Positions 18,919-26,799 of a DNA stretch of 64,000 nt are shown piece after piece. The position numbers and the translations under genes were made by a program. Position 1 is the first letter of the stretch; the number at the start of each line of letters is the position of its first letter. Source of the stretch: Desulfovibrio porci (lineage in GTDB: Bacteria > Desulfobacterota > Desulfovibrionia > Desulfovibrionales > Desulfovibrionaceae); contig NZ_VUMH01000003.1 in NCBI RefSeq assembly GCF_009696265.1, forward strand, positions 124,001-188,000, read 5' to 3'. The notes beneath the pieces are model-generated. The model was not told the origin of the DNA. It saw only the letters and a list, made by a program, of their open reading frames with translations, and made no database searches.

Positions 18919-20976
18919 ATGCAGGCTTCGGATTATGGCAAGCGGCTGCTGACATTTGCCGTTATTGCCGACTCACATCTCAATCAGGACGAATGGGACT
19001 GCAATTCGCCCTTCCCGGTCAACAAACTGGCCAACCGGCGCATGCGCCATGTGGTTCGTGACCTGAACCGGCGGGATGTGGCTTTTGTGGTCCACTTGGG
19101 CGACCTGATCCACCCGGTGCCCGCCGTCAAGGATCTCTATGCCGGGGCGGCCCGGCGCTTTCACGCTCAGGTCCGGGAACTGAAAGCCCCCCTGTACCTC
19201 ACGCCGGGCAACCATGACATCGGCGACAAGCCCATGCCCTGGGCTCCGGCCGGTTCCATTACGGAAGACTACATTCGGCTCTGGCGGGAAACCTTCGGTG
19301 CGGACTATTATTCCTTTGACCACCAGGACATCCATATGGTGGTCATCAATTCGCAGTTGCTGAACAGCGGCCTGCCCGCCGAAGCGGAGCAGAAACTCTG
19401 GCTGGAGGCCGACCTCCAGGCCCATGCGGACCGGCGGATCTTCATCTGCACCCACTATCCGCCCTTTCTCTACGAAAGGAACGAAGCCGAGCATTACGAC
19501 AATATCGCGGAACCGGAACGCGCCTGGCTGCTGGATCTGACGGCCCGTTACGGCGTGGAAGGCCTGTTCGGCGGGCACGTCCACAATTTCTGGTATCTGA
19601 GCGAGAAGGGAACCCGCCACTATCTTCTGCCCTCCACCGCCTTTGTGCGTCAGGACTACAGCGAGATGTTCCAGGCCCCGCCGGCCCTGGAGGCAACCGA
19701 AGCCGGGCGCGACGACGCGGCCAAGCTGGGCTACTTTCTGGTGCACGTGCACGAGCGCGGGCATCTCTGCGAAATGGTCCGGACCTGGGGCGCGTGCGTG
19801 GCCCCGGACGTTCCGGCGTCCTCCGGCCCCGAGCTCCTGGAGCCGGTGGCCCCCGCGCGCAACCGCTACGCCGCGCTGGGTTTCGATCTGCGCCGGAGCT
19901 GGGCCCGAGGCGTGGACATTCCGCCCAGCGGCGCGCTGGATGAATTCGACAGAAAGCGGGTGCGCAACGATTATCCCTTGCTGGCCCTCTGGGAAATGGG
20001 CGTCCGCCATCTGCGCATTCCTCTCCAGGACCTGCGCGACGCCGCCACCCGGCAGCGCATGCGCGACCTGCTGCCACTGGGGCACGCCTTCACGCTCTAT
20101 TCCTACGGCCTGCCCGCGCCGTGCGACCAGAAGCTCATTCTGGATAACGCCGCCCTGCTGGCCCGCTGGGAAATCAGCTTCCGCGGGCAGGAAATGAAGC
20201 GGCTTGCCGCCGGTCTGCGCGAACTGCGTCAAAAGCTGACCCTGCCCGTCCTGCTCAGCCGGATGTGGGAGCATGAGGACAATCGCGCGCCGGACGGGCG
20301 CTATTACCATGTGATGAACCACGGTTTTACCATGAAAGACGCCGACAGCATCGCCGGCATGGCGGAGTTTGAGGGACTGGAAGGAACGGGGCTGGTTTTC
20401 CGGGCCATGAGCCACGACGACCTCCGCAGCCTGACGGCCTTTGCCCATGAGACCTGCGCCGCGCGCGGCCTGCCCGCGTCCCTGCATTTGCGCCTGACCG
20501 GCTTCAACCCCGCCGAAGTCATGCGCAACGACGCCTGGGTCGCGCAACGCACGGCGGAAGCCCTGTTCTGCGCCGCCGACCGGGGCGTCACGGTCTTCGC
20601 CGACACGCTCACGGACATTGACCGGGGCTATTTCGTGCACAACGGCGTATTGGATTCGACCTGCAATCCCCGCCGGGCCGCCAGGGTCATCGGCCATCTC
20701 CACGCCGCGCTCAACCGGGGCGATGGGCCCATGAGCCCCGTGGAAACAAGCGAAGCGCGGGGCCGCTGGCTCTGGACCCGTCAGGGCGGCGAAACCATCG
20801 CGCTGTATATGGCCGGAGAGAACCCGGCAAACGCGCCCCTGGCGCTCCCGCCGGAAATCTTCCCCGCCGCCGCGCCGGTGACCGTCATTAACCTGGACAA
20901 CGGACGCATCTGCCCGGCCGCTGAACTGCGCCCCGCCGCCGCGCCGGATCTGTATTTTTTACGGGCCGCTCATTGA
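18919..20976 (+). CDS. Calcineurin-like metallophosphoesterase with long C-terminal extension
   Basis: Protein of 685 residues. The N-terminal third is a calcineurin-like phosphoesterase with all metal-binding motifs: ADSH (about residue 17), GDLIH, GNHD, the THYPPF histidine and GGHVHNF. About 330 further residues form a second domain (FDLRRSWARGVDIPPSG onward) with regular alpha/beta spacing that might be a TIM-barrel-like fold; I do not recognise it. There is no signal peptide, so it should act in the cytoplasm. GGGAGG lies six bases before the ATG. Its position between a GntR regulator and a solute transporter suggests it cleaves a phosphoester or phosphodiester that is imported or formed from the imported compound. 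Confidence 0.83.
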   Translation: MQASDYGKRLLTFAVIADSHLNQDEWDCNSPFPVNKLANRRMRHVVRDLNRRDVAFVVHLGDLIHPVPAVKDLYAGAARRFHAQVRELKAPLYLTPGNHDIGDKPMPWAPAGSITEDYIRLWRETFGADYYSFDHQDIHMVVINSQLLNSGLPAEAEQKLWLEADLQAHADRRIFICTHYPPFLYERNEAEHYDNIAEPERAWLLDLTARYGVEGLFGGHVHNFWYLSEKGTRHYLLPSTAFVRQDYSEMFQAPPALEATEAGRDDAAKLGYFLVHVHERGHLCEMVRTWGACVAPDVPASSGPELLEPVAPARNRYAALGFDLRRSWARGVDIPPSGALDEFDRKRVRNDYPLLALWEMGVRHLRIPLQDLRDAATRQRMRDLLPLGHAFTLYSYGLPAPCDQKLILDNAALLARWEISFRGQEMKRLAAGLRELRQKLTLPVLLSRMWEHEDNRAPDGRYYHVMNHGFTMKDADSIAGMAEFEGLEGTGLVFRAMSHDDLRSLTAFAHETCAARGLPASLHLRLTGFNPAEVMRNDAWVAQRTAEALFCAADRGVTVFADTLTDIDRGYFVHNGVLDSTCNPRRAARVIGHLHAALNRGDGPMSPVETSEARGRWLWTRQGGETIALYMAGENPANAPLALPPEIFPAAAPVTVINLDNGRICPAAELRPAAAPDLYFLRAAH

Positions 20977-21016
20977 ATATGAACCGCCTTATCACAGCCA
21001 CATAAGGAGAACCGCC

Positions 21017-22000
21017 ATGTTGCACCGATTCACGCGCATCCTGACCCTGAGCCTGCTGACCCTCTGCTTCGCGGGCACGGCCTTTGCCGAATACCCCAAA
21101 GGCCCCATTTCCATCATCTGCCCCTTCGGCGCGGGCGGCGCGGGCGATCTGGCGGCCCGCATTCTGGCCAACGCCGTCAAGAACGACTTCGCCAAACCCG
21201 TGGTGGTGGTCAACAAACCCGGCGCGGCGGGCGTGCTCGGCACCACAGTGGCCTTTCGCAGCAAGCCCGACGGCCAGACCCTGCTCATCGGGCGCGTGGC
21301 CAACGCGGCCATTATTCCGGCTCTGAACAAGACCATCCAGTACAAATGGGACAGCTTCGTCTTTCTGGGCCTGCTGGACCTCAACCCCCTGGTGGTCGTG
21401 GTCCACAAGGATTCGCCCTACAAAACGCTGCAAGACCTGGCCGACGCCATCAAGGCCAATCCCGGCAAGCTGGCATTCTGCACGGCCGGAGCTCTCAACA
21501 TTCAGGAAATCGCCTCCTACACCCTGCTGCACGCCGTGGGCCTTGGCAAGGACGGCGCGGTAAGCGTGCCCTTCCAGAGCGACGCGGCGGGCAAAAACGC
21601 CATTCTGGGCAAACACGTGGACTTCGGAACCATCAATCTGGCGGCGACCTTCGACCAGATCGGCGAAGGCGGCAGTCTGCGCGCCCTAGCCGTGACCACC
21701 GACAAGCGCCTGCCCAGGTATCCGGACATTCCCACCGCGCGCGAGGCCGGTTTTCCGCAGTTGGAAAACATTCTGGGCTGGAACGCCCTGTACGGCGTCA
21801 AGGGCATGCCGCAAGAGGCCGTGGACGCGTGGGTGCGGGCTCTGCAAGGCGTCAAGACCAACAAGGAATGGATTGAACCCACGGAAAACATGGGAGCCAT
21901 TCCCGACATCCTGTCTCCGGCCGAAACCGAAGCCTTTGTGCGGGATCAGGTCAACAAGTTCGAACAACTGGGCCAGGCGCTGGACCTGATCATCCAGTAA
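21017..22000 (+). CDS. tctC: Tripartite tricarboxylate transporter substrate-binding protein (TctC/Bug)
   Basis: Periplasmic solute-binding protein of 327 residues with a signal peptide cleaved after TAFA. The Bug-family signatures are present: YPKGPISIICPFGAGGAGDLAAR, VVNKPGAAGVLG and a C-terminal TREAGFPQLENILGWNALYG. It captures a carboxylated substrate and hands it to TctB/TctA. AAGGAG lies seven bases before the ATG. The substrate is unknown; Bug proteins bind citrate, dicarboxylates, amino acids and aromatic acids. Confidence 0.92.
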   Translation: MLHRFTRILTLSLLTLCFAGTAFAEYPKGPISIICPFGAGGAGDLAARILANAVKNDFAKPVVVVNKPGAAGVLGTTVAFRSKPDGQTLLIGRVANAAIIPALNKTIQYKWDSFVFLGLLDLNPLVVVVHKDSPYKTLQDLADAIKANPGKLAFCTAGALNIQEIASYTLLHAVGLGKDGAVSVPFQSDAAGKNAILGKHVDFGTINLAATFDQIGEGGSLRALAVTTDKRLPRYPDIPTAREAGFPQLENILGWNALYGVKGMPQEAVDAWVRALQGVKTNKEWIEPTENMGAIPDILSPAETEAFVRDQVNKFEQLGQALDLIIQ

Positions 22001-22080
22001 GCATGACCGCCCGGACTCCCTGACATGCTTTAAATGCGGACGGGGGCGTAACGGCCGCCCCCGCCGCCACCGGAGGCCCT

Positions 22081-22593
22081 ATGCACGCTGTACGGAAAGA
22101 CCTGACCCTGGGGCTGACCCTCTCGATTTTTTTCTGCCTGGTCTATTTCGCGCTCATTCCCATGGGCATTGAAGTTCCCCATTCCCACGATCCCGGCCAG
22201 CTTTCACCGGCTGCCTATCCCTCCTGGATCGCCATGGCGGGCCTGTGCGCCTCGCTGCTGCTGACAGCCAACGCGGCCTGGAAATATCTGCGTCTGCGCC
22301 GTCTCGCGGCCTCCGCCATGAAAAAAACGGCGACGCCCGCAACCGCGTCCGGCGACCGGCTCCACGCCCTGTCAGCCTACGGACTGCTCTTCCTCTTTTA
22401 TTTCTTCATCGACGAAGTGGGCATGGTGCTGGGCGGCTTTATTCTCTACGCGGCCTTTGCCCTGCTCTGCGGCGAGCGGAACTGGCCGCGCCTGCTGCTG
22501 GTGGATTGCATCCTCATTGCGGCGCTCTATGTCTTTTTTGTCCGCATCGCCGCCGTGCCCGTGCCGCTGGGCATATTGCAATCCCTTCTTTAA
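22081..22593 (+). CDS. tctB: Tripartite tricarboxylate transporter small membrane subunit (TctB)
   Basis: Small integral membrane protein of 170 residues with about four helices, typical of TctB. Residues 11-30 form the first helix and a hydrophilic loop of about 25 residues follows near position 75-95. It is needed with TctA for sodium- or proton-driven import. It lies 80 bases after tctC and is separated from tctA by a 136-base repeat-bearing spacer. Confidence 0.85.
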   Translation: MHAVRKDLTLGLTLSIFFCLVYFALIPMGIEVPHSHDPGQLSPAAYPSWIAMAGLCASLLLTANAAWKYLRLRRLAASAMKKTATPATASGDRLHALSAYGLLFLFYFFIDEVGMVLGGFILYAAFALLCGERNWPRLLLVDCILIAALYVFFVRIAAVPVPLGILQSLL

Positions 22594-22729
22594 CGCAGTT
22601 AACACTTGAAATGCCCGCAAGTGAATTGCGGCTACTCCGGCGTCGCGGAGCGCCGCGCCATGCGCGGCGTCAGAGCATTTCAAAGTGAAATTGCCCTAAA
22701 ACCGGCGCGCGCCGCATCAGGAGACGCCC
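22594..22729. repeat. Repeat-bearing spacer inside the tct operon
   Basis: The spacer holds CACTTGAAATGCCCGCAAGTG-like inverted words near 22606 and ends at about 22672-22697 with GAGCATTTCAAAGTGAAATT, whose reverse complement matches the right end of the 15469-15614 element at about 20 of 24 positions. GC-rich hairpin sequence lies between. It looks like a related element copy inserted between tctB and tctA. Confidence 0.45.
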
Positions 22730-24244
22730 ATGCTGGAAGCTCTGCAACAAGGCCTGCACCTCATCGCCTCGGTGGAAAACATTCTCGCCCTGTTCGGCGG
22801 CATGCTCGGCGGCGTGATCATCGGGGCCCTGCCCGGACTGACCGGGGCCATGGCCGTGACCCTGGCCCTGCCCTTCACCTTTTACATGCCCCCCGTCACC
22901 TCCCTGATGCTTCTGCTGGGCATCTACAAGGGTTCCATGTACGGCGGCTCCATTTCCGCCATCCTGATCCGCACGCCGGGCACGGCGGCCGCCGCCTGCA
23001 CCGTACTGGACGGCTATCCCCTGGCCCGGCAGGGCAAGGCGGGACAGGCCCTGTACATGGCCCTGTACGCCTCCTGTTTCGCGGACATGGTTTCCAATCT
23101 GGCCCTGATCTTCTGCACCGGCATGATCGCCAGCTTCGCCCTGCGTTTCGGACCGGCGGAATTCTTTTCCCTGATCTGCTTTTCCCTGACCATCGTGGCC
23201 GGACTGTCCGGATCGTCCCTGCTCAAGGGATTTGTCTCGGCCTGCTTCGGTCTGTTGCTGGCCAGCGTGGGCATGGACATTGTCTTCGGCACCGGCCGGA
23301 TGACCTTTGGCGACGTGAATCTGATGGCCGGATTCAGCTTCATCCCCCTGCTCATCGGCCTGTTCGCCATCCCTGAAATCATCCGGGCTACCTCCCCGAA
23401 GCCGCGGCCCGTCATTCAGGCAGACATGGGGCAACGCCGCCTGAAGTGGGCGGATTTCAAACGCTGCTTCACCTCCATCTGCCGGGGCAGCCTTATCGGT
23501 GTGGTCATGGGGGCCATTCCCGGCATAGGCGGCGCGCCCGCCGCCTATCTCTCCTACAGCGAGGCCCGCCGCTACTCCAAACGGTCCGCCAACTTCGGCA
23601 AGGGCGAGTTGGAAGGCGTGGCCGCCGCCGAGGCCGGGAATAACGGCGTGTGCGGGGCCACCCTGATTCCCCTGCTCTCGCTGGGCGTGCCCGGCGACAT
23701 CGTCACCGCCGTGATGCTCGGCGCGTTCATGATGCACAATATCACGCCCGGCCCCCTGCTTTTCGAGGAAAATCTGCCCCTGGTCTACGCGCTGTACTTC
23801 GGCATCATTCTGAGTTCGCTCTTTCTGCTGATCTCCGGCTTTTTCTGCCTGCGCAGCGCCGACAAAATCACCAGAGCGCCAAAAATGGTCCTCTTTCCGG
23901 CCATTCTCTGCATCTGCCTGTTCGGGGCGTTCTCCATCAACAATAACGCCTTCGACATCCTGGCGCTGCTCTGCATGGGTCTGGTAGGCCTGTATATGGG
24001 CAGGCATCACATCGCGGAAGCGCCCTTTCTGGTGGCCTTCATTCTCGGCCCGCTCTTTGAGGACAATCTGCGCCGCTCCCTGCTTATTTCCCACGGCGAC
24101 GTGAGCATTCTCTGGAGCACGCCCATCTGCTGGTTTTTCATCGCCCTGACCGCGCTTTCCCTGTTCATCACCTTGCGCAAGGAATGCCTGGAGCGGAAAA
24201 AGTCCCCGGAGGCGGCCTTCGCCGAACCGTCCGGCGAGGAGTAA
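22730..24244 (+). CDS. tctA: Tripartite tricarboxylate transporter large permease (TctA)
   Basis: Integral membrane transporter of 504 residues with about twelve helices. Signatures include GGVIIGALPGLTGAMAVTLALPFTF near residue 24, GSMYGGSISAILIRTPGTAAAACT and the second-half repeat IGVVMGAIPGIGGAPAAYLSYSEARR and LGVPGDIVTAVMLGAFMMH. It carries substrate across the inner membrane together with TctB and TctC. It closes the GntR-phosphoesterase-TctCBA unit. Confidence 0.93.
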   Translation: MLEALQQGLHLIASVENILALFGGMLGGVIIGALPGLTGAMAVTLALPFTFYMPPVTSLMLLLGIYKGSMYGGSISAILIRTPGTAAAACTVLDGYPLARQGKAGQALYMALYASCFADMVSNLALIFCTGMIASFALRFGPAEFFSLICFSLTIVAGLSGSSLLKGFVSACFGLLLASVGMDIVFGTGRMTFGDVNLMAGFSFIPLLIGLFAIPEIIRATSPKPRPVIQADMGQRRLKWADFKRCFTSICRGSLIGVVMGAIPGIGGAPAAYLSYSEARRYSKRSANFGKGELEGVAAAEAGNNGVCGATLIPLLSLGVPGDIVTAVMLGAFMMHNITPGPLLFEENLPLVYALYFGIILSSLFLLISGFFCLRSADKITRAPKMVLFPAILCICLFGAFSINNNAFDILALLCMGLVGLYMGRHHIAEAPFLVAFILGPLFEDNLRRSLLISHGDVSILWSTPICWFFIALTALSLFITLRKECLERKKSPEAAFAEPSGEE

Positions 24245-24321
24245 ACCGGAGCTGTGTCCAGGGTAGATCAATCAATAAAAACCCGTTAAATGCGTCCGCA
24301 CTGAACCCCACTTTAACCGCC

Positions 24322-24350
24322 TTGACAGACCTGGTGGTCATGGATATAGT
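24322..24350 (+). promoter_or_regulatory. Sigma-70 promoter of the riboswitch-exchanger unit
   Basis: TTGACA (24322-24327) and TATAGT (24345-24350) are separated by exactly 17 bases, the best promoter in the window. Transcription should start near 24357, which is the first paired base of the riboswitch. Confidence 0.8.
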
Positions 24351-24356
24351 GACGTT

Positions 24357-24462
24357 ACTCAAGGGGAGTAACTAGGTTCTTAGAAACCTGGGCGGTATCA
24401 ACAGCATGACCTTTTGGTCTGGTACCGCCGTCGGCCACGCCGATCAGTGAGACCTTGGCAGC
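24357..24462 (+). ncRNA. yybP-ykoY (manganese) riboswitch aptamer
   Basis: The conserved 5' core CAAGGGGAGTA (24360-24370) and 3' end GTGAGACCTTGGC (about 24447-24459) are hallmarks of the yybP-ykoY family, which senses Mn2+. CAAGG (24360-24364) pairs with CCTTG (24453-24457) to form P1. Between them are a stem GGCGGTA (24391-24397) with TACCGCC (24423-24429), capped by GACC-TTTT-GGTC, and a further hairpin GTCGGCC-ACG-CCGATC. In known cases it controls Mn2+ exporters and related membrane proteins. Here it precedes a CaCA-family exchanger. Confidence 0.85.
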
Positions 24463-24483
24463 AATGCCAAGGTCTTTTTTTTT
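24451..24483 (+). terminator. Riboswitch-controlled intrinsic terminator
   Basis: GACCTTGGCA (24451-24460) and TGCCAAGGTC (24465-24474) form a perfect 10-bp stem with loop GCAA, followed by nine T residues. Its 5' arm includes the bases that close the riboswitch P1 helix, so P1 and the terminator cannot form together. Metal binding should therefore favour read-through. Confidence 0.85.
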
Positions 24484-24551
24484 GTTTCAGGGTCGTTTTT
24501 TCCCGCGGCTTCGCGCCTGCACGCCGCGCATCTTTTGCCCAAGGAGACGTC

Positions 24552-25772
24552 ATGTCATTCCGCGCTTTGCGCCCGTATCTTCTGGCGGTACTGCTTACCG
24601 TGCCGGGTCTGGCCCTGCGTTTCGCGCACCCGGACATTTCGCCGCTCTGGGTGGCCCTGCTTTCGGGTCTGGCCATTCTGGGAGCTTCCTTCCTGCTGAC
24701 CTGGGCCTGTGAAGTGGCCCAGATGGACATTCCCCAGGCTGTGGCCGTGGCCGTGGTGGCCTTCATCGCCGTGCTGCCGGAATACGCGGTGGACATGTAC
24801 TTCACCTGGATGGCCGGCCAGCATCCGGAAAGCGCTTATTCCCACTACGCCATCGCGAATATGACCGGGGCCAACCGGCTGCTCATCGGCGTGGGCTGGT
24901 CGGCCATCGTGCTGATCTTCGCCGGGCGCTTCCATTCGGCCGTGGCCCTGCACGACGACAAACGCACGGACGTGCTCTTTCTGGGCATGGCCACCCTCTA
25001 CGCCTTGCTGATCCCGCTCAAGGGTTCGCTGACCTGGATGGACGGCGTGGTCTTTCTGGCCATCTACGCCTGGTACATCTGGATTATCGCCCGCCGTCCG
25101 TGCGAGGAAGAAGAGCCTGAAGGCCCGGCCGCCGTGCTGGCCCAACTGCCCAAGAAATCGCGACTGCGCACTGTAATCGGCATTTTCATTTTCGCGGCAA
25201 TGGTGATTCTCTGCAATGCCGAGCCGTTCAGCGAAAGTCTGGTGGCCAGCGGCAAGATGCTGGGCGTCAACGAATTCCTGCTGGTACAGTGGCTCGCGCC
25301 CATCGCGTCGGAAGCGCCGGAATTCATCGTGGCCCTGATGTTCGCCTTCCGGGGCAACGCCGGTCTGGCCTTGGGCAGTCTGCTTTCCTCCAAGCTCAAT
25401 CAATGGACCCTGCTGGTGGGCATGATCCCCGGCGTGTACGCTGTTTCCTCGGGCGGACTTTCCCCCTCCATAAATCTTGACACCCACCAGTTTCAGGAAA
25501 TATTACTGACCGCCGGGCAGTCGATCTTCGCGGTCGCCCTGCTGCTGGATCTGCGCCTGCACGTGCGCGAGGCCTTCTGGCTCCTGGTGCTCTTCACGGC
25601 CCAACTGCTTTCGCCCTTGTATGACGTGCAGTTGGAGGCCATGCTGGGTCTGCCTCATGATCCGTTGCGCCTGCATTATTTTTACGCCCAGGTCTACCTG
25701 GCCCTAGCCGCGGTGCTGATGCTCAGGAACTGGCGCAAGGTCTGGCAGTTGCGCCTGGGATTCAAAGTCTAG
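24552..25772 (+). CDS. Cation/Ca2+ exchanger (CaCA, Na_Ca_ex) family protein, probable Mn2+-regulated exporter
   Basis: Inner-membrane cation antiporter of 406 residues with about ten helices in two inverted repeats. The two alpha motifs are clear: VVAFIAVLPEYAVD (about 68-81, Glu-77) and WLAPIASEAPEFIVALMFAF (about 247-266, Glu-254/Glu-257), both with acidic residues that bind the cation, and followed by ANRL and SSKLNQW. A charged cytoplasmic loop (RRPCEEEEPEG) separates the halves. AAGGAG lies five bases before the ATG at 24552. The gene sits behind a manganese riboswitch, so by inference it exports Mn2+ (or Ca2+ when Mn2+ is high). No other gene shares the unit. Confidence 0.87.
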   Translation: MSFRALRPYLLAVLLTVPGLALRFAHPDISPLWVALLSGLAILGASFLLTWACEVAQMDIPQAVAVAVVAFIAVLPEYAVDMYFTWMAGQHPESAYSHYAIANMTGANRLLIGVGWSAIVLIFAGRFHSAVALHDDKRTDVLFLGMATLYALLIPLKGSLTWMDGVVFLAIYAWYIWIIARRPCEEEEPEGPAAVLAQLPKKSRLRTVIGIFIFAAMVILCNAEPFSESLVASGKMLGVNEFLLVQWLAPIASEAPEFIVALMFAFRGNAGLALGSLLSSKLNQWTLLVGMIPGVYAVSSGGLSPSINLDTHQFQEILLTAGQSIFAVALLLDLRLHVREAFWLLVLFTAQLLSPLYDVQLEAMLGLPHDPLRLHYFYAQVYLALAAVLMLRNWRKVWQLRLGFKV

Positions 25773-25780
25773 CGTGGATT

Positions 25781-25867
25781 GACTTTGAGACCATATATCC
25801 TCAAAGTCGCAACACGCCCGCTCCGGTGCCCGGCCGCGCAAAAACGTTGTGCTTGCGCGGCCGGGCA
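25781..25867 (+). terminator. Two hairpins after the exchanger gene
   Basis: GACTTTGAG (25781-25789) pairs with CTCAAAGTC (25800-25808). A second perfect 15-bp stem uses 25827-25841 and 25853-25867 (GC-rich, core CCCGGCCGCGCAA). Neither is followed by a T run, so they may end transcription weakly or form the leader of the next gene. Confidence 0.45.
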
Positions 25868-25909
25868 TCCGAGAGAGCGGACGCTGGAACAATTTGAAGA
25901 GGGTACGTC

Positions 25910-26752
25910 ATGTCCCGCGTTTTTAGCCATATACCGGGCATCCCGTCGACGCTGGCGGGATGGCTGCTGGCCGCGCTGCTGGCCTGTGTCTGCCTCCCGG
26001 CGGCTCCGTCGCTGTGCGCGGCAGCCGAAGAAGCGCCGTCCCCGGCTGATTCCGTCGCGCCGGACGAGGAAAACAGCGCGCCTGAACAAGCCGTGTACCC
26101 CGGCGTGGTCAATGAGCGCATCCAGCGCGGCGGCGACGGCAAACCGACGCTCAGTCTGTACTATCCGGTTCTGAACCAGACCGCAGTGGATGCGGACATC
26201 TGCCGCTGGGCCACGGGCGTGGCCGACGCTTACGAGGAAGAAGTGAGCAAGGCCGACGAAGGCCCGGACGGGGAAAAGCCCTCCAGCTACGGCATGTGGG
26301 ATCTCACCGGCCTGTTCGAACTTTCGCGCCCGTCCGAAGGCGTGGCCAGCGTGACCTTCAATGTCTACAGCTATACCGGCGGCGCCCACGGCAATCTGGA
26401 AATCACCTGTCTGAATTACGACCTGCGCTCGGGACGGCGTCTGGATCTGGCGGATATGTTCAAGAATCCGGAAAAGGCTCTGCAACTGATGTCCGCATGG
26501 TCCCGGAAAGAACTCGCCCGCACTCTGGGCGAGGATGCGGATGAGGACATGATCCGGGACGGCGTGGCCCCGGACCTGCGCAATTTCGCCAATCTGACCC
26601 TGACGCCTCAGGGCCTGCGCATCGAATTCCAGCCCTATCAGGTCGCGCCCTGGTCCGCCGGGCCGCAGCGTGTGGACATGCCCCTGGCGGAACTGGCCGC
26701 CGCCGGTCCCGAAGCCCTGATCTGGCCGCAGGCCCCTGTTTCCAACGACTGA
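25910..26752 (+). CDS. Exported DUF3298-like protein, copy 1
   Basis: Exported protein of 280 residues; a long hydrophobic signal segment ends near LCAAA. The mature part shows the PdaC/RsiV-like DUF3298 pattern: LSLYYPVLNQTAVDADICRW, SVTFNVYSYTGGAHGNLEITCLNYDLRSGRRLDLADMF, and FANLTLTPQGLRIEFQPYQVAPWSAGPQ. Such domains occur in periplasmic or cell-wall proteins, including lysozyme-binding anti-sigma factors, but no enzyme residues can be claimed here. AGAGGG lies about six bases before the ATG. A paralogue follows at once. Confidence 0.8.
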   Translation: MSRVFSHIPGIPSTLAGWLLAALLACVCLPAAPSLCAAAEEAPSPADSVAPDEENSAPEQAVYPGVVNERIQRGGDGKPTLSLYYPVLNQTAVDADICRWATGVADAYEEEVSKADEGPDGEKPSSYGMWDLTGLFELSRPSEGVASVTFNVYSYTGGAHGNLEITCLNYDLRSGRRLDLADMFKNPEKALQLMSAWSRKELARTLGEDADEDMIRDGVAPDLRNFANLTLTPQGLRIEFQPYQVAPWSAGPQRVDMPLAELAAAGPEALIWPQAPVSND

Positions 26753-26799
26753 CATGCCGCCCGGACGCCGGGTCGTGCTCTGTGATGAGGTCATTGTCC

